Assembly (NCBI GenBank): GCA_021773175.1
Contig: JAJFKO010000043.1
Location: 1-64,000 of the forward strand
Source: Gammaproteobacteria bacterium
GTDB taxonomy: Bacteria > Pseudomonadota > Gammaproteobacteria > JAJFKO01
Direction of reading: 5' to 3'
Length of the DNA stretch: 64,000 nt
A program made the position numbers and the translations under genes. This document shows positions 39,801 to 48,580 of the stretch, in pieces. The notes beneath the pieces were generated by a model, which was not told the DNA's origin, ran no database searches, and was given only the letters and a program-made list of their open reading frames with translations. The first letter of the stretch is position 1. Each line of letters opens with the position of its first letter.

Positions 39801-41995
39801 GACGAGCACGATCTCATCTTCATACTAGAGATGATGCTACTGGTCAAAAATCAGAGAGTTCTATATCAGCAATTAGTTTAGGTTTGGTTTATCATCTGCG
39901 AGCTCTATCACTTCGTCAACTAGATAAGTTAGATGCCGCGTTGCAGGACACCTTGCGAGCACAAGAAACTCACAAATTATATGCGATTAAATGCCAATAC
40001 TTGATCCACGATTTACTCTTGGCTGCTAAAATCAAATTAGAACTTGGTTTGCCAAGTGACGCTGAAATTTTCTATAGACGCTTGGCAAGACTTGCCGAGT
40101 TTGTTGTCTTTGATAAGCCTGGTTTATATGCATCTATTGCACGAGCATATGCTAAGTTTACCTTGTGTTATAAAATTGGTTCAGAAGAGCTATTAACAAA
40201 AGCTCGAAAGCTCATGCTCAAAGCTTATTATTTAGATCGCTTAGTTTTCGGCAATGAATCTTTAACAACGTTAAAAAATTTATTCATGTGCTATAAACTA
40301 TATCTCATTTCGATATCTGATTCTGATGCAAAAACAGCAGAAACAATATTGTCTGAAATTGAGCTCATTATTGGCATTTTAGGCATTAGCCCACAGCTTA
40401 TTACTTTCTTCTTGACGTTAAGCCTTAAGTCTCCTCTTGATTCTATTGCCTCTGCTGCAACTGATACACCTAATATGTATACTGCTAGGGCTCTTTCTAT
40501 GTTTCAGTCTCGGCAATGGACGATTCCACTTTTGGATAACGTAAGATTGCTAGCTGTGCATCTAAAAATGGCAAGTTCAACGATATGGCAGAACGAACGT
40601 AACAAGGTTAATTCTGCATTGCAGGAACTTAAAATATTTTTAGAATTAATGTTATTAACACTAGAGTTACGTTGCCAAAGTTTACAATACCCTGGTTTTG
40701 TTGCCCGCGCTACAGTAGATGTTTCTCATCAAAAACTGATTCAACTTGAATTAACGCTAATAGCTATGCTTAAGCTTGCTGTTACATTAAATATGCCATT
40801 AACAATACGTGAACTAACAACGCGAAGGTTGCAATTTGTCAGACTACTAACTCTGCTTTGTGAGCATAGAGACTATGATGCCGTGTTAAACTCTTTATGG
40901 CACTATATGGAGCTGCATGAGCATTTGCAATCACCTGATAATTACATACTGTTACTTCATGTTTCTGAATTAGTATTTACTTGTTTAGAGCAACGATGCC
41001 CTCTGAAGCTAGAACATGTAGACAAGCAAGGCTTATTAACGTCTATTGATACTTGTCAAGTAGGTGACCTATCGAGAATATTAAATACTAGAGGGCGTTT
41101 TGAACCATTGCCTGACGAATCTATGCAAGCAGAAGAGTTCGGAAAGATGGAACAATATAACGTTGTATTAAAAAAAACTAGAAATATTGTTTTACATCTT
41201 CTGTCTTTGCTTGAGCCGCTATTTACAAACGCCTTATCAAGTTTTAGTTTATCTTTAAGAGAAGCTAAAACACGAGCGTATGCACAAATGTTTAGAGTTA
41301 TCAGTGTTAACTTGACGTCAACTGATTCTTCGCTGGCTTTAATTGCATTGCAAAGGCTACTGAGCAATGTATTTATAGAGTTACAGGAAATATCAAAAAT
41401 ACAATTGTCACCTCTCTCTGCGACAGAACAGCAGCAACTAGTTTTATTAAGACGAACAAGAGGGCGACCCAATAAAAGAACGTTACAAATTCTATTAGAT
41501 CCTACATTAGAACATGTTCAGGCGTATCCTGCGCTATATGCATGCGAAGCTCGCGGACAGACATTAACATTGTTGTTCAGTGACGCTGGCGTTCGAGAGA
41601 TAAATCAACACGTCGTTGAGTCTTATTTAGAATACTTCGGGCTTCAAGCTGCGAGTATCTCTTGTTTGCGCCAGACCGTGATCGTTGATTTTGATAAAAG
41701 CGTGGATTTATTAGCGTTTCTTCATAAACTTCACTTTACAAATTTGGCTGCTAGCAAAGAAGCAAGAGATGCACAATTACAATCTAGTTTACGATCATTT
41801 GCAGATAAGAGTCAGCAATGGCATTCTCAAAATGATAGTGCGGCTAAATCTGTAGAGCAGTTAAGTCTATGGCGTAAAGTATTGCAACCACCACAACAAG
41901 AGGGACAAAAATCTGCTGCGTTACGCAATGCTGAGATTGCATCAAAAGGACGTTTAAGGTTGCCAGCGGCGCCACCAAGAATGGATAGACAATGA
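33875..41995 (+). CDS. Giant 2706-residue protein: kinase-like motif, ankyrin-like and TPR-like regions
   Basis: No signal peptide or membrane helix is seen. Around residues 600-730 there is a kinase-like segment. DGDLKADN (703-710) has Asp705 and Asn710 five apart, and FDSD places Asp723 thirteen after Asn710. These are the spacings of the catalytic loop and DFG Asp in protein and PI kinases; Lys617 could be the ATP Lys. Residues about 1198-1350 hold ankyrin-like repeats (GVAAIHLIAEYELVELFKFF, GLAPIHLAVQS, RLTPLQHALQ). Residues about 1950-2150 are TPR-like helices with a basic KKRRAR. Another basic patch, RRTRGRPNKR, is near 2525. This make-up suggests a secreted effector acting in a eukaryotic host, which is an inference. 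The gene is intact and in one frame. Confidence 0.85.
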   Translation: MYGFHDLKDIDVEYSSEQIAALFFAMVSDKRFQQYEDSVYKRRDGLNNTEILILPVFDSSKTWLPIDALFITGCFSQLYNCLGFLIQNWERLDINALTNLSKIFATHFANINKAVLIQLTTILYKASYDLKRIKELFYSYQPLSEYTYSNPMREAHTLLGKEGTKQVNIFYPYIDEKARFFLIKVQLTQEPSQVQVTLSVYNYKGSLLPNESSNSLRRAIKKTWQELDDPRKLKFSKTEVTAFTAEESANCPEGCASVAFTQFLRVHLLEGEGKADVVAVTAMETRAYQARENDIALLVSTNCDSKFILALREKLLYVQYAIACSEGFILELCHILLEMAEVAIRLRAYSRARILFQRIKEHIRDDVGSAEGDEYIFADIQRRVDNRIAELKFTRSGDESCSDTLQCLVTERVKLSLQEHVQLTRDVQQHLSPNFDAYAELVLHLRQLLERESNSELRGIIHLILMKLRRPSSLEINAVTSLMGEASFDGTRSSGSKSLRNNHVKKNKQEMNTIGGMLIYLQDAAAMLKKRDDSCLLGELLDILEELITLYTDTKKINPSVENTSASVEVPVVFNGRAGFMRSDSKIFALDENGNLLKKAGGAGQSAIFYVPGLYTKGVLLTAPAGPGFQGSHDLFARLAFGVTTPAMQVMLVTHPNGLNYLLQSSNEIEGVLLHDWLKSHSPEELDPEAVITLAILSVILLDGDLKADNLIVDSDNVPINFDSDIHGKGSKEQAKAGQHFNLFRSVLLCLPQMDLPLPERIRQLILQLSPELLMLRWLAAVNAQNVKLAKLLAYLAPEQAAQYRDKLIVRYSTKFILHVYRSLKLMISLVDRNPKVTVNDLLREVDLASFLLYENVTKRHESGDSAEDVLARVKTIFQEGAGGSSEAKAIENILAASPLGSNPERLNLFLENDLGVIGLDDERQRLLPGELMADAIASMDFALLSANELGVLLTTIGKNVFLLSRLTLRLCERVTIEHIADIVQHAARLTLLRLEGLHSLLVEDIAGLLTENPTLDIELMLYDARLIPQYRKLAATHRGRFVLLTPAGSKLVLSNFFACQQQHKMLPFFLTEHTRPSALHFFIYGESVTAGRDVIFANTYMVHELVRLMYGSQEYMSLSSPRGHSEAQQNELREKELQSAPISKRTTFKGQHSAEEPTRNEEDIAAAPVVPKRDRESPVTSEFIKAWLRILHHFHYDINMFDTTGVAAIHLIAEYELVELFKFFVIELKGDVLLTTKTSHENIIHIILRYGQWELLRVVLELLPDEIVVELLTKQFDVSGLAPIHLAVQSKIAFDILFATQKVGVDFNVCSKLRLTPLQHALQTDCDEGVYSEDNKRAVVSSLLKKGFDGHGCKLSETVIATAERTANELMPILVAHYSTHQSGVKKKSNRTDKSGNEGVEKYCTELVGLADKLITNSKKEDKETRLEAIVQAMVFYTTIIRWYKLIGFSRDSITAVKTKRNALYPKLLRVFFTLGEIIPADSFSPAELLFLRERQLNSLRQCATSSSGLDSDLVCKSAWQELCQLLAQSITYNRGFLGEPPGSFSVYVLPAAGMDYSNIYSNIRFGFIVENGAKGNGILERYLRCLAMFVRLDILALGEIFVLPTEFVSSKKSALCLRDLRRGIRTDPSEMLLSTNVQVDLLVVNRQDILNIFSLNELWRAQSWLANMQLLTHDGKNFGKPEVVNDVRESLANSIRLQESTTNYLHALLEEFQRELFVPTQLDGVFTSEHIFFRLPFILLEQLCVCFKLPQGSFLENIDALQHAQHLSASLAILLTTYLGGFLSFITRLKLFYDEDKTIFLTSAHSLGSSDVFSASQKGKLYVCSKADKTDTLHSYLMLSFFLYKALDVFLFKNKDVFTLLSFDKERFSKAARVFPRFVFLEELTDVDFDDRESLVLRALACLRMRELPSMLGFIESLQEKGDENTRSTTLYLWALYFIDMNNHISAIEVLDVLASLLTETLQMEQAKRATKKRRARSHLHTRDDATGQKSESSISAISLGLVYHLRALSLRQLDKLDAALQDTLRAQETHKLYAIKCQYLIHDLLLAAKIKLELGLPSDAEIFYRRLARLAEFVVFDKPGLYASIARAYAKFTLCYKIGSEELLTKARKLMLKAYYLDRLVFGNESLTTLKNLFMCYKLYLISISDSDAKTAETILSEIELIIGILGISPQLITFFLTLSLKSPLDSIASAATDTPNMYTARALSMFQSRQWTIPLLDNVRLLAVHLKMASSTIWQNERNKVNSALQELKIFLELMLLTLELRCQSLQYPGFVARATVDVSHQKLIQLELTLIAMLKLAVTLNMPLTIRELTTRRLQFVRLLTLLCEHRDYDAVLNSLWHYMELHEHLQSPDNYILLLHVSELVFTCLEQRCPLKLEHVDKQGLLTSIDTCQVGDLSRILNTRGRFEPLPDESMQAEEFGKMEQYNVVLKKTRNIVLHLLSLLEPLFTNALSSFSLSLREAKTRAYAQMFRVISVNLTSTDSSLALIALQRLLSNVFIELQEISKIQLSPLSATEQQQLVLLRRTRGRPNKRTLQILLDPTLEHVQAYPALYACEARGQTLTLLFSDAGVREINQHVVESYLEYFGLQAASISCLRQTVIVDFDKSVDLLAFLHKLHFTNLAASKEARDAQLQSSLRSFADKSQQWHSQNDSAAKSVEQLSLWRKVLQPPQQEGQKSAALRNAEIASKGRLRLPAAPPRMDRQ

Positions 41996-42003
41996 TTAGA
42001 GAT

Positions 42004-43467
42004 TCATAAGTTTAAATCTTGCCACAGCATGTCAATGCGTTGCTTCACTTCTTTACTCATAGTAATAGGACGACCCCATTCACGTCGCGTTTCACCAGGT
42101 AGTTTATTGGTAGCATCAAAACCAATTTTTCCACCGAGTCCAGCAACAGGCGAGGCAAAATCAAGATAGTCAATCGGTGTATTTTCTAAAATAACGGTAT
42201 CACGAACTGGATCAACTCGCGTTGTGAGTGCCCAAATAACATCGCGCCAATCACGTACATTAATATCGTCATCGGTTACCACTATAAATTTGGTATACAT
42301 AAATTGTCGGAGGAACGACCAGATACCCATCATCACTTGGCGCGCATGGCCAGGATAACTTTTCTTAATAGAAACGACCGCCATACGATAGGAACAGCCT
42401 TCTGGAGGTAAATAAAAATCAATAATCTCCGGAAATTGTTTTTGCAATATTGGAATGAATAACTCATTCAAAGCGGCGCCTAAAATCGCACATTCATCAG
42501 GAGGCCTTCCTGTATAAGTGCTGTGGTAAATAGGATTGTCGCGCATGGTCATAGTGGTTATGGTAAACACTGGAAATTTCTCTGTTTCATTATAATAACC
42601 AGTGTGATCGCCATAAGGACCTTCTTCCGCATATTCGCCTGGATAAATATAACCTTCTAAAATAATTTCAGCATTTGCCGGCACTGTTAAATCATGTGAC
42701 TTACAGGTTGTTAATTCAGTTTTGCTGCCGCGTAATAAACCGGCAAAAGCATATTCTGATAAAGTATCTGGAATTGGACAAACTGCAGCAAGAATCGTTG
42801 CTGGATCCGCGCCTAGCGTTACTGCTATAGGAAACGGTTTATCAGGATACTGCTTTTGCCAGGCTTGGAAATCTAATGCGCCACCACGATGTTCTAACCA
42901 GCGCATAATAACTTTGTTCTTGGCAATAACTTGTTGTCGATAAATACCAAGATTAGAACGTTTATTATTGGGATTTTCAGTCGTCACTAAACCCCACGTA
43001 ATTAATGGTGCGACATCATCTGGCCAACAAGTTTGGATCGGTAATAAACCCAAATCAACATCGGGTCCTTGCAAAACAGTTTGCTGACATAATGCATTTT
43101 TACTTACTTTCGGATTCATATTTAAAGCTTGCTTGAACAAAGGGAGTTTTTCCCATGTTTCACGCAAACCTTTCGGTGGATCCGGCTGTTTCAAAAAACT
43201 TAATAATTGTCCGAGCTCGCGTAAGCCTTGAATATCTTTTTGACCCATGGCCATAGCAATACGTTCGGTGGTACCAAATAAATTAGCAAGCAAGGGGACA
43301 TTGGAGTTTTTGGGTTGTTCAAATAGCAAGGCAGGGCCTTGTTGTTGTAAACAACGGTCAGCAATTTCAGTGATTTCTAGATAAGGGTCGATGGGCAACG
43401 CGATTCGTTTTAACAAATCGCGTGCTTCTAATTGTTTGATGAAATCTCGCAGGTCTTGGTATTTCAT
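42004..43467 (-). CDS. ubiD: 3-octaprenyl-4-hydroxybenzoate decarboxylase
   Basis: UbiD removes the carboxyl group from polyprenyl-hydroxybenzoate in ubiquinone synthesis and needs prenylated FMN from UbiX. The 487-residue protein (E. coli 497) starts [22 protein letters not shown] and holds the prFMN-binding region and the [11 protein letters not shown] loop with its conserved acidic residues. Its stop converges on the giant gene, only 8 bases away. It starts 12 bases after rho, so rho-ubiD is one minus-strand transcript. Confidence 0.97.
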   Translation of the reverse strand: MKYQDLRDFIKQLEARDLLKRIALPIDPYLEITEIADRCLQQQGPALLFEQPKNSNVPLLANLFGTTERIAMAMGQKDIQGLRELGQLLSFLKQPDPPKGLRETWEKLPLFKQALNMNPKVSKNALCQQTVLQGPDVDLGLLPIQTCWPDDVAPLITWGLVTTENPNNKRSNLGIYRQQVIAKNKVIMRWLEHRGGALDFQAWQKQYPDKPFPIAVTLGADPATILAAVCPIPDTLSEYAFAGLLRGSKTELTTCKSHDLTVPANAEIILEGYIYPGEYAEEGPYGDHTGYYNETEKFPVFTITTMTMRDNPIYHSTYTGRPPDECAILGAALNELFIPILQKQFPEIIDFYLPPEGCSYRMAVVSIKKSYPGHARQVMMGIWSFLRQFMYTKFIVVTDDDINVRDWRDVIWALTTRVDPVRDTVILENTPIDYLDFASPVAGLGGKIGFDATNKLPGETRREWGRPITMSKEVKQRIDMLWQDLNL

Positions 43468-43479
43468 ACAAATTTATGA

Positions 43480-44736
43480 TTATTTCTTCATTGAATCAAA
43501 GAATTCATCATTAGTCTTACATGATTTCAGACGGTCGATTAAGAATTCTGTTGCTTCAATCTCATCCATAGGATGCAGGATTTTACGTAAAATCCACATT
43601 TTTTGTAATTCATCTGGTTTAGTCAGCAATTCTTCGCGACGCGTACCAGATTTATTAATATGAATTGCAGGGAAGGTACGTTTTTCAGCGATACGACGAT
43701 CCAAATGAATCTCGTTATTACCGGTACCTTTAAATTCTTCGTAAATAACTTCATCCATTCTCGAGCCGGTATCGGTTAATGCGGTTGCTAAAATTGTTAG
43801 GCTGCCACCTTCTTCAATATTCCGTGCTGCACCAAAAAAGCGTTTTGGTCGTTGTAGCGCATTCGCATCGACACCACCTGTTAATACCTTACCTGAGGAT
43901 GGTACAACCGTGTTATAAGCACGAGCTAGTCGCGTAATAGAATCTAATAAGATGACAACATCTTTTTTATGCTCAACTAAGCGCTTAGCTTTTTCAATAA
44001 CCATTTCGGCAACTTGGACATGGCGATTAGCGGGTTCATCAAAAGTACTTGCAACAACTTCACCACGTACGGAACGTTGCATTTCAGTAACTTCTTCAGG
44101 ACGCTCATCAATCAATAATACGATTAAAATACATTCTGGGTGATTGGCGGCGATTGCATGAGCAATATTTTGTAGCATAACGGTTTTACCCGCTTTTGGT
44201 GGTGATACAATCAGACCACGCTGACCTTTACCTAAAGGTGAAACTAAATCAATAATTCGGCCAGTAATATCTTCACTACTACCATTACCACATTCCATGA
44301 GGATGCGTTCATCAGGGAACAGCGGAGTAAGGTTTTCAAAGAGAATTTTATATTTAGTTTTTTCAGGATCATCATAATTAATTGTGTCAACTTTTAGCAT
44401 CGCAAAATAACGTTCGCCATCTTTCGGTGGACGAATTTTTCCAGACACGGTATCGCCGGTGCGTAGACTAAAACGTCGAATCTGACTTGGGGATACATAA
44501 ATATCATCTGGCCCAGCAAGATAAGAACTATCTGAGCTACGTAGAAAGCCAAAGCCATCTTGCAAGATTTCTAAGACGCCATCGCCATAAATATCTTCGC
44601 CTTTTTTTGCATGTGCTTTTAAAATTGCAAAGATAATATCTTGCTTGCGCATACGTGAAACATTTTCGATGTCCGCTTTAGCGGCCATATCAGTTAGAGT
44701 AGAAATACTCTCTTTCTTTAATTCTGTTAAATTCAT
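43480..44736 (-). CDS. rho: Transcription termination factor Rho
   Basis: Rho is the hexameric RNA-dependent ATPase that ends transcription. The 418-residue protein (E. coli 419) starts [11 protein letters not shown], has the cold-shock-like RNA-binding domain with [17 protein letters not shown], Walker A PPKAGKT, the Q-loop region and R-loop residues near SGTRREELL. It follows trxA on the minus strand with a 141-base gap, as in E. coli, where trxA and rho are also neighbours. Confidence 0.98.
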   Translation of the reverse strand: MNLTELKKESISTLTDMAAKADIENVSRMRKQDIIFAILKAHAKKGEDIYGDGVLEILQDGFGFLRSSDSSYLAGPDDIYVSPSQIRRFSLRTGDTVSGKIRPPKDGERYFAMLKVDTINYDDPEKTKYKILFENLTPLFPDERILMECGNGSSEDITGRIIDLVSPLGKGQRGLIVSPPKAGKTVMLQNIAHAIAANHPECILIVLLIDERPEEVTEMQRSVRGEVVASTFDEPANRHVQVAEMVIEKAKRLVEHKKDVVILLDSITRLARAYNTVVPSSGKVLTGGVDANALQRPKRFFGAARNIEEGGSLTILATALTDTGSRMDEVIYEEFKGTGNNEIHLDRRIAEKRTFPAIHINKSGTRREELLTKPDELQKMWILRKILHPMDEIEATEFLIDRLKSCKTNDEFFDSMKK

Positions 44737-44877
44737 AGGTGGTTTTCTTCAAATTGTGATTATAAGTTTAAAATGAAATAATGAAGGTTTATAGAAAGTC
44801 GCCATTGAATATGACGACTTGCAACAGGGTGTTTATAGCATGGAACTTTTCTAAATACCATACTTTTTTAATAAAGA

Positions 44878-45204
44878 TTATAATAAACTATCTAAAAAAG
44901 CAGCAAGTTGTGATTTCGATAAGGCGCCAACCTTAGAACCTTGCAACTCACCGTTTTTAAATAGTAATAGTGTTGGGATGCCGCGAACACCAAATTTTGC
45001 CGGGGTATCAGCATTTTCATCAATATTGACTTTAGCAACGGTAACTTTGCCGTCATATTCTGTAGCAATATCATCAAGAATTGGAGCAATGGATTTACAA
45101 GGACCACACCATTCTGCCCAAAAATCGACGAGAACCGGTTGATTAGATTGAAGAACATCCGCTTCAAAGCTGGAGTCAGAAACATGTTTGATCTTTTCGC
45201 TCAT
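44878..45204 (-). CDS. trxA: Thioredoxin
   Basis: The 108-residue protein is a classical thioredoxin with the active site WCGPC (Cys33 and Cys36), the buried Asp in VLVDFWAEW, and the cis-Pro GIPTLLLF loop. It reduces protein disulfides with electrons from NADPH through TrxB. It is upstream of rho on the same strand, as in E. coli. Its size is normal. Confidence 0.97.
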   Translation of the reverse strand: MSEKIKHVSDSSFEADVLQSNQPVLVDFWAEWCGPCKSIAPILDDIATEYDGKVTVAKVNIDENADTPAKFGVRGIPTLLLFKNGELQGSKVGALSKSQLAAFLDSLL

Positions 45205-45282
45205 TAGTTAAATTCCTTAATTACATTTGGTTACGGAGGGGCTCATTTCAACGGAAATTGTATCGTTTTGCAAGTGTTAGCA

Positions 45283-46317
45283 CTAAAAAAATATTGGTGA
45301 TTTGGAAGCCTGACCGGCTATTTCTGTAACAAATCTTGGAACTAAATATCCAGGCAGATTCGCCAGCAAGCTTTGATATATGCTTGTGGCTTGCGAATCT
45401 TTAACTGCAAAATGTGCGGTGCCTTGTACTTTATCTAGAGTGTGTAAATAGTAAGGCAAGATATCGGCGGCAAATAAACGTTGCGAAAGCTTTGTTAAGG
45501 TTATCGCATCATCATTAATACCCCGTAGCAAAACACTTTGGTTTAACAAGGTAACGCCATGATGTTTGAGGCGTTGCATCGCTTGTCGAACATCTTCACT
45601 GATTTCATTAGGATGATTACTATGTGTAACTAACACTGGCTTTAGGCGTGAATTACTGAACCAGTTTAGAAATTCTTCATTAATACGTTCTGGTAATACG
45701 ATAGGCAATCGTGAATGAATGCGTAATAATTTCACATGGGGAATTGCGCTTATCATGTCATGTAATTGTTGCAGATAGCGATCTGGTGCAAGTAAAGGGT
45801 CACCACCACTTAAAATTACTTCAGTAATCTCTTCATCTTGTTGAATATAATCGATAGCTTGCTGCCAGCCAGCAAGACTCGGATTATTATCATCGTAAGC
45901 AAAATGACGGCGAAAACAGTAACGACAATTGATCGCACAGCTACTGGTAACAATCAGTAAAACACGATTTTTGTATTTGTGTAGTAAGCCTGGTGCTTTA
46001 TTGGCTGCAGTCTCATCGAGTGGATCTTGCTGGTAGTTATTACTGATATTTAATTCTGCGCCTAAGGGTAAAATTTGTTGTAACAATGGATCATTAATAT
46101 TGCCAGCTTGCATTAATGTGGCAAAACTTCGTGGTACGCGTAATGGAAAAAGTTGGGATGCGAGCTTTGCCTTATCAAGATGTTGTTTATCAAGCTTGAG
46201 AATTTCAAATAATTCTTCTGGCTCGGTGATCGCGTCAATTAGCGCTTGTTGCCAAGCGGATTTAGTTATTAATAAACCATTATCTGTAGGAGAGACCGCG
46301 TGTAACTGCTTATTCAT
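45283..46317 (-). CDS. epmB: EF-P (R)-beta-lysine biosynthesis enzyme EpmB (lysine 2,3-aminomutase)
   Basis: EpmB is a radical-SAM, PLP-dependent enzyme that turns L-alpha-lysine into (R)-beta-lysine for EF-P modification. The 344-residue protein has the cluster site CAINCRYCFRR (CxxxCxxC), the sequence ILSGGDPLL and HSRLPIVLPERI. The length matches YjeK of E. coli (342). It is divergent from efp, 150 bases apart, which is the classic pairing. epmA is also in this window at 58728. Confidence 0.96.
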   Translation of the reverse strand: MNKQLHAVSPTDNGLLITKSAWQQALIDAITEPEELFEILKLDKQHLDKAKLASQLFPLRVPRSFATLMQAGNINDPLLQQILPLGAELNISNNYQQDPLDETAANKAPGLLHKYKNRVLLIVTSSCAINCRYCFRRHFAYDDNNPSLAGWQQAIDYIQQDEEITEVILSGGDPLLAPDRYLQQLHDMISAIPHVKLLRIHSRLPIVLPERINEEFLNWFSNSRLKPVLVTHSNHPNEISEDVRQAMQRLKHHGVTLLNQSVLLRGINDDAITLTKLSQRLFAADILPYYLHTLDKVQGTAHFAVKDSQATSIYQSLLANLPGYLVPRFVTEIAGQASKSPIFF

Positions 46318-46406
46318 AGTGTTCTGTAAAATGGGCTGTTAAAATTTCACCAGATTGGTAAGCATAGAGAAATTTAATTAGGTTTGCAAACGAACGCGTC
46401 ACTGAG

Positions 46407-46436
46407 TTTACATTTTAGTAGATAAATCGGTATACT
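46407..46436 (+). promoter_or_regulatory. Candidate sigma-70 promoter of efp
   Basis: TTTACA (46407-46412) and TATACT (46431-46436) are separated by 18 bases, 31 bases before the efp start. The -10 box differs from consensus in one base only. It lies in the divergent epmB-efp gap. Confidence 0.55.
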
Positions 46437-46467
46437 CTGGCCACATAATTACGAAAATGGAGACGTT

Positions 46468-47037
46468 ATGGCGACTTATAGCACCAATGAATTTAAAGGT
46501 GGATTGAAACTATTAATGGATGGTGATCCGTATTCAATTATCGAAAACGAATTTGTTAAGCCGGGTAAAGGCCAAGCGTTTAATCGTGTTAAGTTACGTA
46601 ATTTAAAGAATGGACGTGTTCTTGAAAAAACCTTTAAATCTGGTGAAAGTGTTGAAGCTGCTGATGTGATTGAAATCGATGTGCAGTATTTATATCACGA
46701 TGGTGAGTTTTGGCATTTCATGCATCCTGATAGTTTCGAACAACATCAGGCCAGCGAAACCGCTGTGGGTGGTACCAAGAAATGGCTTAAAGAACAAGAT
46801 ATTTGTACCATGGTGTTGTGGAACAATGTTGCTTTAACCATTGAACCGCCAACTTTTGTAGTGCTAAAGGTGACTGATACTGATCCTGGTTTACGTGGCG
46901 ATACTTCGGGTGGTGGTACCAAACCGGCAACCTTAGAAACAGGTGCCGTTGTTAAAGTTCCGTTGTTTTTACAAATCGATGAATTAATTAAAGTCGATAC
47001 ACGTACCGGCGAATATGTTTCTCGAGCTAAAGAATAA
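46468..47037 (+). CDS. efp: Elongation factor P
   Basis: EF-P helps the ribosome form peptide bonds in polyproline stretches. The 189-residue protein has the KOW-like N-domain with the modified loop KPGKGQAF; Lys34 is the site of beta-lysylation. Two OB folds follow, with the C-terminal mark [17 protein letters not shown]. Start ATG 46468 has GGAGAC upstream. The lysylation enzymes EpmB (neighbour) and EpmA (58728) are encoded in the same window. Confidence 0.98.
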   Translation: MATYSTNEFKGGLKLLMDGDPYSIIENEFVKPGKGQAFNRVKLRNLKNGRVLEKTFKSGESVEAADVIEIDVQYLYHDGEFWHFMHPDSFEQHQASETAVGGTKKWLKEQDICTMVLWNNVALTIEPPTFVVLKVTDTDPGLRGDTSGGGTKPATLETGAVVKVPLFLQIDELIKVDTRTGEYVSRAKE

Positions 47038-47040
47038 ATT

Positions 47041-47084
47041 CAGAACTTACGCTAAGATGATCTTGGAATTTATCATAAGTCCTG
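47041..47084. repeat. Dispersed palindromic repeat copy after efp
   Basis: The left arm CAGAACTTACGCTAA and the right arm AATTTATCATAAGTCCTG match the family ends with a few mismatches. It starts 3 bases after the efp stop and lies between the convergent efp and ubiK genes, where its hairpin might help stop transcription. Confidence 0.75.
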
Positions 47085-47169
47085 AAACTGGAGGGCTTGT
47101 TTAACCTTAATTTCTCTCGCTACAATCTCAACTGAGGTTTTTAGGTTTAAGCTCTTATTTTTATGTTGT

Positions 47170-47406
47170 TTACTTCTCTAAATCTTTAATTTTCTTTTCG
47201 ATTTTTTTGAGCTTATCTTGTGTGCGTTCTAATACTTTAACTTGACTATCAAACTCTTCGCGGGTAACGAGGTCGAGCTTGGCAAAACTAGCTTGAAGTA
47301 TTTCTTTGAATTTTTCTTCTAGATCATGCTGAGCTTTTTGCATTGGTTCTGGTAGACAGTGGAAAAGCTTTTTTGCGAGGTCTTCAAAGTGATGTTTTTT
47401 ATCCAT
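47170..47406 (-). CDS. ubiK: Ubiquinone biosynthesis accessory factor UbiK (BMFP domain)
   Basis: The 78-residue protein has an N-terminal amphipathic helix and a C-terminal coiled coil (TREEFDSQVKVLERTQDKLKKIEKKIKDLEK), the layout of the BMFP/YqiC family. UbiK forms trimers and works with UbiJ as scaffold of the ubiquinone-making complex. It is a small monocistronic gene on the minus strand. Together with ubiD, it is one of two ubiquinone genes in the window. Confidence 0.88.
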   Translation of the reverse strand: MDKKHHFEDLAKKLFHCLPEPMQKAQHDLEEKFKEILQASFAKLDLVTREEFDSQVKVLERTQDKLKKIEKKIKDLEK

Positions 47407-47623
47407 GGTTCTTTCCTTTAATTATTATGGCCCGCGCATTGAGTATATTGGGAGTATTGTCGCGAAATCTACTTGCTATACCGCTCATTCTTGAAACTGC
47501 GAGAATTATAGCAAACATAGATGTATATACAACAAGCGTACCCTTTATATAGCATAGGCAATAATTAAGAAATAGGGTAGAATCGGTAATTATTTCCTCG
47601 ACATAAAAATTTATGGGGCAAAT

Positions 47624-48580
47624 ATGCTATCTTTTTTACCATGGCCAATTATTGGCTTATTCAATATTTTATTCATAAGCATCAATACCTTATTTTGGGG
47701 GCTTATGATTTTTTTAATAGCCGTTATAAAATATATTATTCCGTTAGAGGCGTGGCGGAAGATGTGGACGCCGGTGTTAGATGGGTGTGCTCAAGGTTGG
47801 CGCTATGGTGTGATTCTCATGATATGGCTGACAATGCGTATGCACGTAGATGTGCATTCTCAAGCCGAATTAAGCCGTAAAGAATGGTATTTATTATTGT
47901 CTAATCATCAATCATGGGTAGATATTTTTATTTTTGCCCAAGTTTTTACGTATAGAACACCACCTATGGTTTTTTTTATAAAAAAAGAATTATTAAAATT
48001 ACCGATTATAGGTTGGGCTTGTTGGTGTCTTGGCTTTCCATTTATGAGTCGACATACTAAAGAGTCTTTAAAAAAACACCCGGAAGCTAAAGGTAAAGAT
48101 ATTGAAACAACGCGCAAAGCGTGTGAACGTTTCAAGCATAAGCCTATTACCATTATTAGCTTTGCCGAAGGAACGCGGTTTACTGAAACCAAAAAAGTTC
48201 AACGTAATTCGAGTTTTCAACATTTATTAAAACCGAAAGCGGGTGGTGTTGCGTTTGTTATGGCGGCCATGTCTGAATATTTACATACTATTTTAGATGT
48301 TACGATTATCTATCCACAAGGTGTAACAAGTTTTATGGGTTTTTTATCTGGAAAACTACGTAACGTCATTGTTCATGTTAAATTACAAGAAATCACTGCG
48401 GACTTGATTGGTGATTATCAATATGATGATCAGTTCAGAATACATTTCCAAAGAATGATGAACCAGCTTTGGCAAGAAAAAGATACGTTAATTTCACAAA
48501 CACTTTTACAGGAAACAAGCGATGCAAACAACATTGCGGATAGCGACTCGAACCAGCATTCTGGCCACACGCCAAACTGA
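47624..48580 (+). CDS. PlsC-like acyltransferase, YihG type
   Basis: The 318-residue membrane protein has an N-terminal hydrophobic double helix, the HX4D site NHQSWVDIF and the FAEGTRFTE motif of glycerolipid acyltransferases. The size and two-helix start resemble E. coli YihG, a lysophosphatidic acid acyltransferase. It acts at the inner membrane to place fatty acids on phospholipid. The last 59 bases of the gene overlap hemC in another frame, and the C-terminal residues there (NIADSDSNQHSG) are not conserved-looking. Confidence 0.9.
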   Translation: MLSFLPWPIIGLFNILFISINTLFWGLMIFLIAVIKYIIPLEAWRKMWTPVLDGCAQGWRYGVILMIWLTMRMHVDVHSQAELSRKEWYLLLSNHQSWVDIFIFAQVFTYRTPPMVFFIKKELLKLPIIGWACWCLGFPFMSRHTKESLKKHPEAKGKDIETTRKACERFKHKPITIISFAEGTRFTETKKVQRNSSFQHLLKPKAGGVAFVMAAMSEYLHTILDVTIIYPQGVTSFMGFLSGKLRNVIVHVKLQEITADLIGDYQYDDQFRIHFQRMMNQLWQEKDTLISQTLLQETSDANNIADSDSNQHSGHTPN

